64,000 bases of DNA from Saccopteryx bilineata (GCF_036850765.1 NC_089493.1:11409632-11473631); one strand, 5' to 3'. Shown: positions 34,763-47,060, counted from the first letter of the stretch. Notes: generated from the letters alone by a model not told the origin. A program made the numbers and translations.

Positions 34763-36324
34763 TGAGTTGCTCCGTGAGTGTTACCTCCCGAGACTCGAGG
34801 GTGAGGACCTGTGGGTGGGCACCTCTCCTTCTGAGTACGGAGCAGGCTGGCTGGCTGCAGCCGGCACCGGGGACTTGTCAGGCCCTGGGCTGTCCGCAGA
34901 GGGGCGCTGCCATGGGGTGGGCGTCGTGCCCTGGGCCCGGCCCGACCGCCCAGCCGCTCTCCTGGGTGCTGAGCTGGCGTGCGCCTCGTGTCTGCTGCCC
35001 ACGCCGGGCAGGATGAGCTCAGAGGCCCCGGGCCAGGTCTGGCCCCGTGAGTCCACGTGTTACAGAATCACGAGAACCCTTTCCTATTCGTGATCTTGTT
35101 GCCCACCGCACCTCCCTGAGGGAATTTTTGCTCAAAAGACACATTTTCTCTACAGGGACACAAACTCAGAGGTGAGCTGCAGTTTCTTTCTCACAGACAT
35201 AGAGGCAGGGTTTGAACTTGGGAGTTTTGCCTGCATTTTCCTATTAGATGAGAGCAATCCTTGCATCTCAGCCCCTGCTCGCTGCCTGGCCATAAATGGT
35301 ACTGCAGAGGAAACAGTGTCTGATGCTCGCCCAGCCTCTCCCTTGGCTCCGAGTCTCAGCGGGGAAACCTCGCCGCTCCAGCACCGCAGAGAGACGGGGC
35401 ACCTCTTGGCTCCATTATCCTATGGTGTCCAGTGGGCTTGGGCTGTGGGGACATCTGGCTGGTCGCTGCCCCTTTGCCCCTCAACAAAGTCTGCATGCTC
35501 TAGACCTCCTCCTGGCCCTGCTGACCCAAGGCTGTGTATTTCTGCTTTCCCGAACTCTTTTTAGTCTGCTTACCCCAGGCTGCCCCTCCCTTCCTAGGTG
35601 TTTTGGGGCCGGCCCTCGAGGGAACATGTGTACCGTTTGCCATGGGGACAGTTTGGGCCTCTTCCCCTCTGTGCGGGGATAAAATGGTCCAGGGCGCTCA
35701 CCCTTCCAGCAGTTTGTTTGGTAATCCTAAGAGACTTGTGAAAAATGCATGAGGCCTCGGATACAATAGATAAGCTGGAAAGCTTGGAACAAAATCCACT
35801 TGTGGATAGTGGGGTGATTGGAAAAGCTCTTTCTTTGCCCACCCTGTCCTTGTCCCGAAAGAGATCAAGTTCTGGAATGACTCCTCTCTATTAATGCCGA
35901 CACTTTCATCCTGGGTCAAAAGCTTGTTGGCGCCTGCTTGTCAGATACTTGCCCTTTTTCTTCTGCTTTCTTCCCCTCTTGGGTTTGACTTAAATTCCTG
36001 TCTTAATGATTCTGAGTTCCCTCTTTAGAGGTCACTGCCCTAATGCATAAAAGTGGAACCAGAACCAGTAATTGCATGGTTGCTCTTCTTGGGACCAGGG
36101 GGGGGGGGGTTGAGGGGGCGGCAGTGTGAGGGCTGTGTCTTATATGACTCAGTTGTTGGGGGAGAGCTGGGCCAGCTCATCGAAGTGATCGTCCCTGATC
36201 CCGCCTCCTTTCTGAAGGAAGGCAGCGGGATGTGTGTGTCCCTGCTGGCACCTGCGATGCCTCTGGCAAGTGGCTGTTGTCCTTTCTACATAGAACAGCC
36301 CCGTGGGCGGTCATGAAGTTTGCC
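34763..36324. other. Intron, nothing firmly recognised
   Basis: A 12-base G run lies at 36098-36109. The stretch 35700-36050 is AT-richer without an assignable repeat. No exon was seen. Confidence 0.4.
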
Positions 36325-36440
36325 TTGGTGAACACTGGTCCTCCCTTTTCTCCAGTTCAGATTCAAGTCAGGGATGAGAAAACTGAGACCCAGATAAACC
36401 AAGTGGCTTGCCGACAGTGACACCAGGAGGTGACTGGTGG
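36325..36440 (-). mobile_element. MIR-like SINE remnant
   Basis: The phrases cagggatgagaaaactgagac, ccagataaaccaagtggctt and accaggaggtgactgg follow MIR on the minus strand. Confidence 0.5.
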
Positions 36441-38130
36441 GAGCCTGGTTTCCCTGGTTCCTGGTCCCTTCCCCTCCCACTGCAGCAGGCTGCTTCCAGC
36501 TCAGTGCTTGTAGTTCACAGCCCAGAGCACGGCCTCGTCGGCTGTCACTGTGGGGCAGCAGAGCGAAGGCCGGAGGGCTTGTGCTCACCTACTGGTCTGC
36601 CACACGCCTCGCCGCACGCCACACGACACCCGAGTGCTGTCGATGTGAAGTTTGCTGAGTGGCTGGCCTTTCAACATGGGGACACTAATGTGATCTCGTA
36701 CGCACCCGTACATCTTGGTGTAGACCCGGTCCAAAGGAGCAGGATCTGATGAAGGAATGGTGCCAGCAGGTAGGTGCCGGAAGGTAGCTACCTGCGGGGA
36801 GCTGCGGTATGGAGGCGCAGGCACCCCGGTGAGCCGCACTCCAGCGAGGCCGTGCTGTGGACCAGAGGAACCGGGCCCGGCCCCTTGACCTGATAAACCT
36901 TCCTTAAGGACACCTCCCGGCTTGTCCCCATGTGCCCTCGGGTGGCACATGGGGTTCGCCTTCATCGGCCGCTGGCTGATTCTGTCAGTGCAGGGCAGTG
37001 GGCCAGGGGCCGAGCTGACACGCAGGCAGGCCGTCCCCCGGGGGGAGGGGGTGGGGGGGCGCGAAGGGGGCCGCTGTCCTGCATGTACACCCACAGGACG
37101 TCTGCGGGTGAGAGTGCGTGGGCCCGCGGGGCCCGTTGCTGTGGGGATGGGAAGAGGCCTCCCCACACATGTGTGCTGGCTAGCCCTTAGGGACAGAGGC
37201 CTTTTTTAAACATTTGGAGAAAAAAACACAAATGAGCCCATAACCAGATCCTCTGGTATGAGACAGTGGGGAGCAGATTTCAGAGAAGTAGATACGAATC
37301 TCTGGCTTTTGTGTTTGAGAGCTTTTTAAAAATGATTACTAGCAACCAAAATTGGGTCACTGAAAAGAAGAGTAATTCTAAATGGAGCTTTCTCTTTGCT
37401 GATAAGGTTTACCAGAGAGGGAGCATTATGGCTCTTGCCCCTTGCCTTCGCTGACCCCACAGGCCCATCCTGTAGACGGGGCGGGGAGGCGGGTGGATTC
37501 AGGGCTCTCTTCATTCCTTGGGGCGGCCATTACACAGAGCTACGAACCGAGCGCCTTGAAGTGAGGGAGCTGATCCTCACGGGCAGGGCGTCTGCGGGGC
37601 TGGCTCCTTCCGGGGCACTCGGAGCCCCTGCTCTGCGCCCATCTCCTGGCTGCGGGTGGCCAGGGGCCCCTGCCTCTCCTTGCCTCGCAGCTGCGTGACG
37701 TTCACCGGTGTCTTCGCAGGGCCTCCTCCCTGTGTCTCCGGGTCCCCGTTTTCCTTGTCTAAGGACACCAGTCCATGGATCGGGACCCATCCGAATCCAC
37801 TATGCACTCATCTTCATTTGATTACATATTGAAAGACACTGTTTCCAAATAAGGTCGCATTCACAGGGACTGGGGTTTAGGACTTGAACAAATCTGTTGG
37901 GGCTAGGGGTGGGGACACGTTTCGGCCCACAGTAACGACAACTGCTGAGCGGCTGGCCTCACACCCAGTCTTCCCTCGGTGCCCTTCTCTTGTTACTCCA
38001 GCATTCCACGTTTCTATCCTTAGACTTGTTGGGCTTCAGAGCCAGAGGGATGGTCTCGTGTACGGTGTGTGTCTGCCTGACCTGCGCGTGCTAGCCCGTG
38101 AACGTGGCCCGGGGCTCCTGCGGGCCCGGA
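36441..38130. other. Intron, one unassigned old repeat
   Basis: The block 37720-37940 (tttccaaataaggtcgcatt, ggtttaggacttgaac) belongs to the same old dispersed repeat as 53600-53825. I did not name the family. No exon was seen. Confidence 0.4.
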
Positions 38131-38202
38131 GGTGACGGGTGGCAGGGTCCCGGAGGTGACGGGTGGCAGGGTCCCGGAGGTGACGGGTGGCGGGGCCAGG
38201 GT
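38131..38202. repeat. 24-bp tandem repeat, 3 copies
   Basis: The unit is GGTGACGGGTGGCAGGGTCC plus CGGA. The third copy is diverged at its end. Confidence 0.9.
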
Positions 38203-39007
38203 CCCCGTGCTCTTTTCCTAGAGACGTTCTGCTCCGTCTTTTGTTGAGTCTCGTTATAGATGGTAGTTTCTGGTTCCTCGTGTGCGCTGCTGTTCTGTCC
38301 CCAGGAAGATCGCAGCTTCCTCAGAGAGCAGTTTTGTCACGGTTTCTCTCACAGTTGCATGATCTGCCATGAAGCTCGTAGATTAGAAAAACACTCACTG
38401 GAGTGAGCACTGAGGGCCAGGGGGTCGCCCACGGCCAGTGCCTCATGGGCAGGCCTGCCTTCCCTCAGGCCTTCTACCACATGCTGGCGTTTCGTGCCCC
38501 TGCCCTGTCTCAGAGCCCTTGTCAGTGCAGGGTGCTGGGCCACTCACGGATGGTGGTCACATGTGAGCAGGGCAGGCTTCAGGTGAGGCTCGATCCAGGG
38601 GTCAGGCGAGCTGACCAGCACCCTGTTGCTCTGCCGTTCTCGGCTCCATTTTCTCAGTTTGGGCTTCACTTTGAATTTTGATGTCATCAGGCCTCCTTCA
38701 GGCCCCAAGGTGACTGCTCCCAGCTGCCACTTTCTCCACTTCCTCTTCTCAGGGAGGAGGGCTTCCTTTCCCAGAATTCTCAGCTCTGAGCATGCCTCTG
38801 ATTGGACGGACTCGGGTCACGTCCTCTCCTGAGCCAGTGGCCGGATTGGTCAAACCAAAGTCATGTGATCTGTGGGACTGACAGGTGGAGGCCCCAGACA
38901 GAAGTGAGGGCTGGTGGGGGGAGTGGGAAGACAGGGATGGATGTGGGGAAGGGGTTGTATAGGATGAAGTCTTGCTTGTCACCTGCCTTTCAGCATCAGC
39001 TTCCCCT
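38203..39007. other. Intron upstream of second exon, nothing recognised
   Basis: Unique sequence leading to the branch site at 39008-39014. No further exon or repeat was identified. Confidence 0.45.
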
Positions 39008-39039
39008 CTCTAACCGGAAGGTGTGTGTTCTCCTTTCAG

Positions 39040-39157
39040 GAATACATCGACGCCCACCCTGAGACCATTGTCCTGGACCCCCTTCCTGCCATCAGGACCC
39101 TGCTCGACCGCTCCAAGTCCTACGAGCTCATCCGGAAGATTGAGGCCTACATGAAAG
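39040..39157 (+). CDS. ITPK1: ITPK1 internal coding exon (about residues 83-121)
   Basis: This exon encodes 39 codons plus one base, beginning EYIDAHPETIVLDPL and ending IRKIEAYMK, and continues directly from the exon at 16488-16613. It completes the N-terminal domain and enters the linker to the ATP-grasp fold. By human numbering it includes Arg106 (in LLDRSK), which I recall as a nucleotide-contacting residue. The acceptor is ttctcctttcag ending at 39039, with a strong branch-like ctctaac at 39008-39014. The donor is AAG|GTACGG at 39155-39163. Start phase is 0 and end phase is 1, so the next exon must supply two bases. The last full codon is Lys; I remember Glu in human at this site, which may be ordinary divergence. 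An alternative AG at 38992-38993 would add 46 bases and break the frame. The next exon (DDRICSPPF... in human) is not in the window. Confidence 0.96.
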
Positions 39158-39307
39158 GTACGGGCACGGTGGCTCTGCACGTGTGGCAGGTGGCCCACCT
39201 CTGTAGTCATAAGGCAGTCATTGCATGGGGCGGGGGGGCGCTTTGATGTCTTTAAGCACTTTGGGACCAAAGCAGTCGAGTTCCAGGGGCCACACATGCT
39301 AGGAAGG

Positions 39308-39440
39308 GCTCCCTCCCCCTCCCCTCTCCCCCTCCCCCTTCCCTCCCCCTTCCTCCCCTCCCCCTCCCCCTTCCTCCCCTCCCCCTCCCCCTTCTCCTCC
39401 CCCTCCCTCCCCTTCCCCGTCCCCCCCTCCCCCCACCCTG
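39308..39440. repeat. C/T-rich low-complexity tract near the exon donor
   Basis: About 130 bases of almost pure pyrimidine (CCCCTCCCC-type units with TTCC) lie about 150 bases downstream of the exon donor. They contain many possible polypyrimidine-binding sites. Confidence 0.9.
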
Positions 39441-41024
39441 ACCAGCACAGCTGGGAAGTGAAAGCCCAGAGTGCTCTTTGGGAGAGTGGCTCCAACCACT
39501 TCAGTACGGTTTTGTTTAGTTGTTTTGAAGCCACGGAGTGGCGATGAAGTGTCCCCCAGCACAGCGCAGAGAGGAGTGTGTGTAGAGGAGCTCAGTGGCT
39601 GGCGGCGAGGCAGTTATGTAACGAGGCGAAGGAGACAAACAGAAATTAAAGGGCCTTTTATCAAACACACAGAGATATGCGATGCGGCGGCTAGACCTCG
39701 CAGGAACGCCATGTCCTCGCGGCAGGAGCCTCCCTCTTCGCTGCAGGGGTTTCTGCTGCCAGCTGCAGCCTCCTGCCCCTGGGGCCCCCTCCCCTCCCCC
39801 TCCCCCTCCCAGGCAAGGCAGCTCCAGAGGAGTCAAGGCCTTTCTGAGGTGTTTGTTTATGCATTTTGGAAAGATTCATGTGAACAGTAAACCCCCCGTC
39901 CTCTTTGCAGGGTCCAAGCGTTCTCTGCCGAGGGCTCTTGTTTCATTTTAAGTGGGTGTGCTTTGCCTGCACCCGGGGACTTCGTGGGGCTTCACCGTAG
40001 GGGTAGGAGTGGCAGCCCTGCCCGGCCATCCCGGCTGTGAGCGTGGTCCGCACGCGCTGCCTGGAGCCCCGACCTGGGTGGCGGCTTGGCCCCAGGCATT
40101 GTTCGTGTGAAGGAGGGACCGGTGGGTGTCCAGCAAGGACTTCTGGTGTGCCTCACAGGACACTTACGGGAGTGATGACAGCGGTGTCTCCTGGGCCTGT
40201 GCCAGGCCTGGTGTTGGGTTGAGCCTTCTCCTTATATTCTTTCCTCCTGTGCTCGTGTGGAGGGCACGTCTCCTCTCTGATTTTACATGTAAGTACCGGA
40301 GAGGTTAGCAGACACACCGACATCACACAGCCTGTAACTGGCTGAGCCAGCGGTCAGCCAGGTCTCTGACCAGGCTCCCTAGCTCCTGACCCCTGAGCTG
40401 GACTTCCGTGTCCATGGCCAGAGGACCCTGGGTCTAGCAAGCACCCCGCGTCGGTGCAGCACGGGCCCTGGCTGGGAGACTTGGTGCGTTTCTTGCTTCT
40501 TTAAGGAGCGTGCCCTGCAGGAGAGCTCAGTGCTGGGCTGGCCATGGTGTGAGGGGTCTCGTGGCTCGTTTCCCGTGCTGCCTGGCACTCATCAGGTGGG
40601 GTAGAGCATGGCCCGGACAGCCAGGGAGCGGGCAGGCTTTTCCCGCACGCCAGCCTCCTGTCCTCCTTGGACCTGGAGTGGTCAGTGCCGACGTCAACGC
40701 CCTTTCCCTTTGTGTTCTATTCCTGGGCCCTCCCAGAGTCCCCAGGTGAGCAGGCAGATCGAGTGATGTTCTGCTGGATGCGGGTCTGGGGAGGAAATCC
40801 GGCTCTTCCCCGGAGGTGTGAGTGTGGGACACCGACTGTGTGTGAAGGGACAGGCGATCCTGTCCAGCGATGACAAGTCCCGAGGACTGGGGGGAGGTGC
40901 AGGTCGGCGGCCATGGCTCATGTCCTCGACAGGCCACTAGACAGGGCGTGGTTCCGATAGGACTAGGGAGAGCGCCTCAAAGAAGACTCTCTGAGCCTGG
41001 AGGACACAGACTGTGTCCAAATCT
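39441..41024. other. Intron, nothing recognised
   Basis: A short CCCCTCCC run lies at 39785-39810. No exon or transposon was identified. Confidence 0.4.
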
Positions 41025-41165
41025 GGGCTTTTGCTGCTGTGTGGTCTTGGCCAAGTCCCTGCTGATATTTTGTAAGACGTAGATAATAAGTGGTTTATCC
41101 ATGGGCTCCGGGGTTGGGACAATTGGGATGATGTCTGACGGGCATTTAGCACGGGCCCCAGCCCA
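41025..41165 (+). mobile_element. MIR-like SINE remnant
   Basis: The phrases tgctgtgtggtcttggccaag, gtagataataagtgg and gggcatttagcacggg follow MIR on the plus strand. Confidence 0.55.
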
Positions 41166-44154
41166 TTGGGTCACCGGGTCAGCTGCTGCAGCTGCTCCCT
41201 GACTGTGCAAGGGGGTGAGGCGTCAGGGTGGGACCCTGGAGGCCTGACTTTACAGGCAGGCAGGGCTGTGGGTCACTGGTGCCCAGGCTTGGCACACGCA
41301 CAATCTGGGGACCAGTGGGGGGCTAGACTGCAGGGTACACAGGGCGCAGGGCTGTCCCTGGTGAGCAGGTGCTGAGAGTGACAGCCTGGGCCTCCCACAG
41401 GGCAGGGGTGTGAGCTGAGCAGGGAGAGAGCTGAAGTGTGGGTGCTGGTGAGGGACTTGCAGACCATCGGGTCAGAGTGGAGGACTTGGACCGCCTTGTG
41501 CCGCTGGGGGACTTCATCTGTGGGCCGCCGTTGAAGGCGTGTGACCTACTGAGGGAGGAGACGAGAAGACATGTTAGATCAGCGCAGCTGCGGCCTGGAG
41601 ACAGGTTCTGATGGTCACTACCCGGCCGGTTGTGAGGGTGACTGCCCCCAGCCACAGGCCTGAGGACTGGTGACCGGCTCCCAGCAGGGAGAGAATCAGA
41701 GCCACATGCCCTCCGCTCAGGAGCTGCCCACTGGGTGGACACTGCCTCCAGCCCCAGCAAGAACTTCTGGACCGAACCCTAAAGATGGGCTTGGTTTGAG
41801 AGCAGCAGAAGCTGTGTGGCGGGTGGGCCGTGGCCGCTGCACCCTGGGCTTTCCTTGTCGTGCACGCCATGCGCCCCGGCACTCTCCCAGGACGGCGGTC
41901 AGAGGCTGGGACTCCCTAGAGGCTTTTCCTGCCCCCCGGGGGGGCTGTTCATGGGGAAGACTGCACCCCCCCCAGGAGGGGCGGGCTGCTCCGCTGTGCG
42001 GAGGAGGACCTTCTTGGGGAAGCACATCCCTGGCTCTCCTCGGTCCCGCCCACTCCTCTATTCCTGGAGGCACGCAGCTCTGTTGGGCGTGCTGTAAACG
42101 GCCATCATTACCCTTTCACATTCCTCAGACAATTACAACAATCCAAGTGACACCACTTTTGTGTTGGGAGCAGGGGCTTTGCAGAGACTTCCAGCCCCCA
42201 TGCCAGAGCTGCTCCCCCTGTCCTCAGGAGCTGGGGCGGCGCAGGGCTGGTGGGCCAGACAGGAGGCGGCGCTGCGGTGGGCTGGGCTGGGGTGGGCCGG
42301 GGGCTGTGGCACAGGGAGAGCGCTTAGGCTGGGCCCCCGCGGCAGCCTGGCCTTCTTCACGCAGAGCACCAGCTGGGAGACAGGTGAGGCCTGCTGCCTG
42401 GAAGTCCCGGCCTCGCCTTTCTGAGGACCGGGGCGGCCCCAGAGTGGTCGGTGCCATCTCCGTCCTGTGCTCCCTGCATTCTTCTCATCTCGACTCTGGA
42501 GACAAAGGTCCTGTCTCTACCCCAGTCCTGTCCGTTCAGTGAGTGCTAAAGTTGTTATAGCAGCAGAGACCTGAAGTTGTGGTGGCTTACACGAGATAGA
42601 ACTAAGTATCTCTCTCATGTACCAGCCCACAGGGAGGTCACCGGGTACTGGGTGGGACAGCAGGGACCCAGGCTTCTCTGTTCACTGTGCGGTAGGGCCC
42701 TCCTGGTCCGAGATGGTGCTGAAAGTCCAGCGGTCACTTCCGTGACCTGGACGTGAGGGTGGAGAGGGGGACAAGGAGAGGAAGCAGAGGGACGCAGCCC
42801 TGGTCTTCTTTAGGAAAGGTTCTGGAGGCTACACTGTGATGTTCTCTTCACACATCACTGACCAGAACGTGGGTCTCAAACAGCTGCAAGGCGGTGCGGG
42901 AATGTGGTCTTTATTCTGGGCAGCTGTATATGCCCAACTTAAACGCTAAAATTTAGGAGCTTTGTCACCTTGCAAGAAGGGGGAGAATGAGTTTTGGGGG
43001 ACAGCTAGCAGTCTGCCATGCCACGCTCTGAGAACGGGACTCCTGCCTGCAGAACCCCACGGGTGAATGACTTCGAACACCAGCCCCCTCCTGCTGGCCC
43101 CGCCTGTGACCTCAGCAGGAAGTTCTTGCACAGAGCAGCTCAGGACAGCGCGAGGTCGGCAGGTTTGCAGGCTGAGTCACTTCGGAGCACCTGGGCCTCA
43201 GGTTTCCCTAACAGACCGCAGCATCTTGGCAGGGCTGCACCGCCCCCCCCTTAGCCAGAGGCACAGATGGCACTGAACCTGGCTCCAATTCAAGCCAAGG
43301 GCAGGAGCCTCCCAGAAATTAAACACTGCCCGGGGCCGGCAGGGGGCAGAGAGGAGGGAGCAAGATGGCTGTGCACGCGCCTTTGCAGGTTTTTTCCCTT
43401 CAGTGGCACCCACTTTGTCACATGGGCCTGGGACTTCGAGATGGAAGCCCTAAGACCAAAGCCTGGCCCTGCTACCCTGAGCCGCACGGTTCTGGGCCAG
43501 GCTGTAGCCAGCTCCTGAACTGACTTTGATCTGAGCACCTGGGCTGTGATTGGATGGATGACCCAAGTTTGTCCCCGCAGCTGGGGAAGTGTCTGAGACC
43601 ACAAGGCAGAAGGCTCGAGAGGCCCTTCCGAGCTGCTGACAGCTGCGGCTGAGGGGTGACTTTCCGGTCTCCTTTTCCCGGAGCCTCCCACACATATGCT
43701 CCGGAGGTGACAGATGGCCACTGGACGCCAGGCCTCTCTGGGGAGGGCATGCACACCACAAACGGAGTGGTGCTGCCTGTGGTTTTATGGGAATTTAATC
43801 AGGGCTCATCTTGGAGGCTGTTTGGAGGCTGGATATTGAAATGGAATAATCTAGACACAAGTGAAGAGAAAACAACATTCCTCACGGCCCAGGAGAAGTA
43901 ATTCCCCACAGAGCATCTGCTGCAGAGGGGGGCGGTCTGCTGGGGGGGCAGGAGTGTGTTCATTTGGGGGGCCTTTCATTCGAAATGGGGGTCGGCTGTC
44001 CAAGGGCTTTGGGTAGCAGAGGGGAGGCGAGGCGAGGATGGGGAGGGGCTTGGAGTCCAGGCCGGGGCCCAGGCCCACCCATGTCCTCTGCCTTGTGTGG
44101 CCCTGCAGGTCCACTTTCCTCTCTGAGCCTCTGTCAGCCTGCCATTGGGCACTG
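41166..44154. other. GC-rich intron, little recognised
   Basis: The stretch 42540-42800 (gtggtggcttacacgagatag) looks like an old DNA-transposon or LTR remnant, unassigned. A 290-codon plus-strand frame at 41670-42542 has no recognisable domain and no splice context and is treated as chance. Confidence 0.4.
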
Positions 44155-44335
44155 TGAGAGTCACTTTAGCTGATTGAATTCTCGCGATGACCCTGGGAGA
44201 AAGGCACTGCTGTCACCCCAGAGCGGTGAGAACACTGAAGTGCACCGAGCTTAGGTTGGTTGAGACCATGGAGCTACTAGGGGCAGAGCTGGGATTTGAA
44301 CCCACACCTCTGGCTGTGCTCTTAGCCAGTGGTTT
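44155..44335 (-). mobile_element. MIR SINE remnant
   Basis: It includes gaattctcgcgatgaccct, the gctactaggggcagagctgg core, and gggatttgaacccacacctc, all in MIR order on the minus strand. Confidence 0.65.
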
Positions 44336-44481
44336 CTGAATGCGACTCCCAGTCCTCCTGTGTCTGGCAGGGTGCAGGGGGAGCTGAGGCCATGATGGAT
44401 ACAGTTGGGGCTCTTCTGCTGGGTAACAGTGCTCTCAGAGCCACCTGGTACCTTCCACACTGGCAGCTGGCACTGCTCCCC

Positions 44482-44496
44482 GGCGCCCTCTGGTGT
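44482..44496 (-). promoter_or_regulatory. Strong CTCF-like motif (minus strand)
   Basis: Read on the minus strand the sequence is ACACCAGAGGGCGCC. It fits the CTCF core at every position except the first. It is not in a recognised SINE. Occupancy is not shown. Confidence 0.45.
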
Positions 44497-44644
44497 CCAG
44501 GCAGTGACACTGACCCGAGAAGTCCCTGGTGTCCTAGACCCTGGCAGCTCTGCTTCACACCCTCATGGAGCCTCTGCCCCAAATGGGTGCGGAGGAAATG
44601 AATCCTACCTGTTCCTTTTGAGGGCAGCAGCACACACGGAGTGG

Positions 44645-44780
44645 GAAAGAGCAGGGCTTTGGTGCTTACGGTCTGGGCTCACGTCTCAGCCCCATCCCGT
44701 GGCCTGGCCAGTCACTGCCGTCTCTGAGTGGTCTGCTCATCTGCAAGGCAAGGTTGTGATCACCTCGTGGGCGGAGGGGT
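44645..44780 (+). mobile_element. MIR-like SINE remnant
   Basis: The order gagcagggctttggtgctta, gtctgggctcacgtctcagc, gtctgctcatctgcaaggc follows MIR on the plus strand. Confidence 0.55.
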
Positions 44781-45310
44781 GTGGAAGGTCTGGTCCCATT
44801 CCCTGCAGCAAGTGCGGCCCCGAGTTAGAGCTGTCGGCTCCCCCTCCCTGGTCCTGCTGGGAACCTGGGCATTGGGTGGCAGACACGGGGCAGAGGCTGG
44901 TGGGTGGCGGAGCCTAGAGCCGAGGAGGGCAGAGGGGACGGGTGTGTGCCCTCCAAGGACTGCCACTCCCGAGTCAGGGCCAGCTTCCAGCCCTGCTGTT
45001 GTGTAGGAGGCTGGAGTTTGGGGTCAGCCCACTAGGAAGTCTTTACACCTGGCGTGGGTTTCTGAGGAAGTGACTCTGTGGCACCCACCCGCCGTGCCTC
45101 CACCAGCGTCAGCCTGCCCGACCTGTGGGGCAAAGCTGAGGGGACACTGTGCCCCTCCCAGCGGTCTGGGGTGAGGGAGGACCGGGTGCCCGGCCAGGCC
45201 AGGTCAGACTCTGGAGCAGGTGGCCATGGACGTGGCACGGGTCCCCTAGGCTGACGGGGAGGGGCGGTGCGCCTCTGGGTGGGCGTTGGGCTCCTGGTTC
45301 CTCCCCCAGA

Positions 45311-45679
45311 CTTCGGGTGTGCAGAAGCACCGGCCCTGTTCTCGTGTCGGCCACTTCCCACTGTGCCGGCAGAGACCCGCGTTCAAGCCGGGGAGGTGGC
45401 CTTCGGGTGTGCAGGAGAAGCACCGGCCCTGTGCTCCTGTTGGCCACTTCCCACTGTGCCGGCAGAGACCCGCGTTCAAGCCGGGGAGGTGGCCTTCGGG
45501 TGTGCGGGAGAAGCACCGGCCCTGTGCTCCTGTCGGCCACTTCCCGCCGTGCCTGCAGAGACCCGCGTTCAAGCCGGGGAGGTGGCCTTCGGGTGTGCAG
45601 GAGAAGCACCGGCCCTGTTCTCGTGTCGGCCACTTCCCGCCGTGCCTGCAGAGACCCGCGTTCGAGCCGGGGAGGTGGC
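45311..45679. repeat. 93-bp minisatellite, 4 units
   Basis: Units start at 45311 (3 bases shorter), 45401, 45494 and 45587. Each begins CTTCGGGTGTGCAG and ends GAGACCCGCGTTCAAGCCGG plus GGAGGTGGC. The period is a multiple of three, so several frames on both strands run through it (up to 246 codons minus, 197 plus). None looks like a protein gene. Confidence 0.95.
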
Positions 45680-46186
45680 GGAGGGTCTGCAGAGCAGGAC
45701 CCTGCTTTGAGCCCAGGGTCAGCCACCCCGCGCTGGGGCTGATCGAGCACCCGCTGTGGGCACAGCCCAGGGAGGCTCCTCCTCCACACGGGGAGGCTTC
45801 TGTGACCCCAGCCCTCTTCTGGGAGAAAATACTCGGTCAATTGTGACACATCTCAACTTCAGTGATGAAAAAATGAAAAACAAAACAACAACCACTGTCT
45901 TAGAATCAGTGGAACAGAGCAGTATTTATCTTCTTCCACCAAATCGGTTTGGGGCCCCCCCCCTTTTGCAGGGCTTCTGGGAAAGCTGGCCCCCCAGCAC
46001 GCAGGAGGGCCGGGACTGCAGGCCCCCCACGGCCGCCGACTGCCAGCGGCACAGACCCCGTCGGAAGCCCCTCTGTCAACAGGCAGGGCCCTGGTTGCTG
46101 CTGACTCAAACCTGTTAAGCCTTGATCTTGCTTCCCAGAGGCAGCTGTTCCTAACAGTGTGGAATTCATCTTTCTAGAACCTTCTC
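45680..46186. other. Intron, nothing recognised
   Basis: Unique sequence with a short C run near 45956-45963. No exon was seen. Confidence 0.4.
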
Positions 46187-46340
46187 ACACACAAATACTT
46201 TTGTGTTTTATTTTTTTTTAAATAGAAACAGTGTCATATTACATATGTTCTCATAAAACTTGTTTTCTTCTCATTTAGTAGATATCTTGGCTTCTCTCCA
46301 CGTCAGCCCATGAAGACAATGGGGAGGTCAAGTCTGCTGT

Positions 46341-46376
<36 letters not shown>

Positions 46377-47060
46377 CAGAAACAGATAGAGGGACAGACA
46401 GACAGGAAGGGAGACGGATGAGAAGCATCAATTCTTTGTTGCATGCAGCACCTTAGTTGTTCATTGATTGCTTTCTCATACGTGCCTTGACTGAGGAGGT
46501 GGGGGACCTACAGCAGACCCACTGCTCAAGCCAGTGACTTTGGGCTCAAGACAGATGAGCCTGCGCTCAAGCCGGTGACCTTGGGGTCTCGAACCTGGGT
46601 CCTCCATGTCCCAGTCCGACGCTCTATCCACATCGCCGCCGCCTGGTCAGGCTGCCGTCCGTTTGGAGCAGCAGCGCGTATCTCAGCGCGTGAATGAACG
46701 AATTGTAGTTCACTCCGTGGTGCTGGGCTTGTTAGGTCATTCCAGTTTGCGGTTTTTTAAAAAAATAAACGGGGCTGCTGTGAATGTAGATCTTTGCGTG
46801 TTTCTGTAAGATGAACCCTAGAAGTGGAATTTCTCGGTAAAACATCATTGTGCACGTTTCCCATGCTGGCAGATGCTGTTCGATTGTTCTTCCGAAAGTT
46901 TGAACCAATTTTACCCCGAAACGTGCCTGCCTGCCGGGGACACCGTGCCAACCTTCACCCGTGTGTCTTCCATTGTTGGCACAATTGAGCGCCCCTTCAC
47001 GTGTTGATGAGCCTTTTATGCTTCTCTGCGTGGATCTTGTCCTCTCCTTTGCCCGTTTTC
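46187..47060 (-). mobile_element. Old LINE-1 ORF2 end, antisense, interrupted by a SINE
   Basis: The plus-strand phrases acacaaatacttttgtgttt, ggggctgctgtgaatgtag, ctagaagtggaatttctcgg and tgatgagccttttatgc are decayed antisense L1. The SINE at 46348 splits it. Confidence 0.65.
46348..46651 (-). mobile_element. tRNA-derived SINE, older type, minus strand, with (GT)n tail
   Basis: It is flanked by ctgctgtccttttg (46334-46347) and its diverged partner ctgccgtccgtttg (46652-46665). The tail has become a (GT)n run (about 46347-46373). The body matches the copy at 60427. Confidence 0.88.

Larger units (their letters stand above)
16614..39039 (+). other. ITPK1: ITPK1 complete intron between the two visible exons (22.4 kb)
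   Basis: The intron is bounded by GTGAGT at 16614 and TTTCAG at 39039 and joins the exons in phase 0. It contains two extra copies of its own exon end and donor at its start, a 43-bp and a 46-bp minisatellite, and an 800-bp plus 420-bp minisatellite block near 33-35 kb. It also contains a LINE-1 fragment interrupted by a SINE and a possible LTR-like island. Confidence 0.92.

Noticed and set aside
38994..39039. Alternative upstream acceptor for the second exon
   Set aside because: Using the AG at 38992-38993 adds 46 bases and breaks the frame; the branch and pyrimidine context favour 39039.
41670..42542. 290-codon plus-strand frame
   Set aside because: Low-complexity composition, no known family, lies within intron without exon signals.
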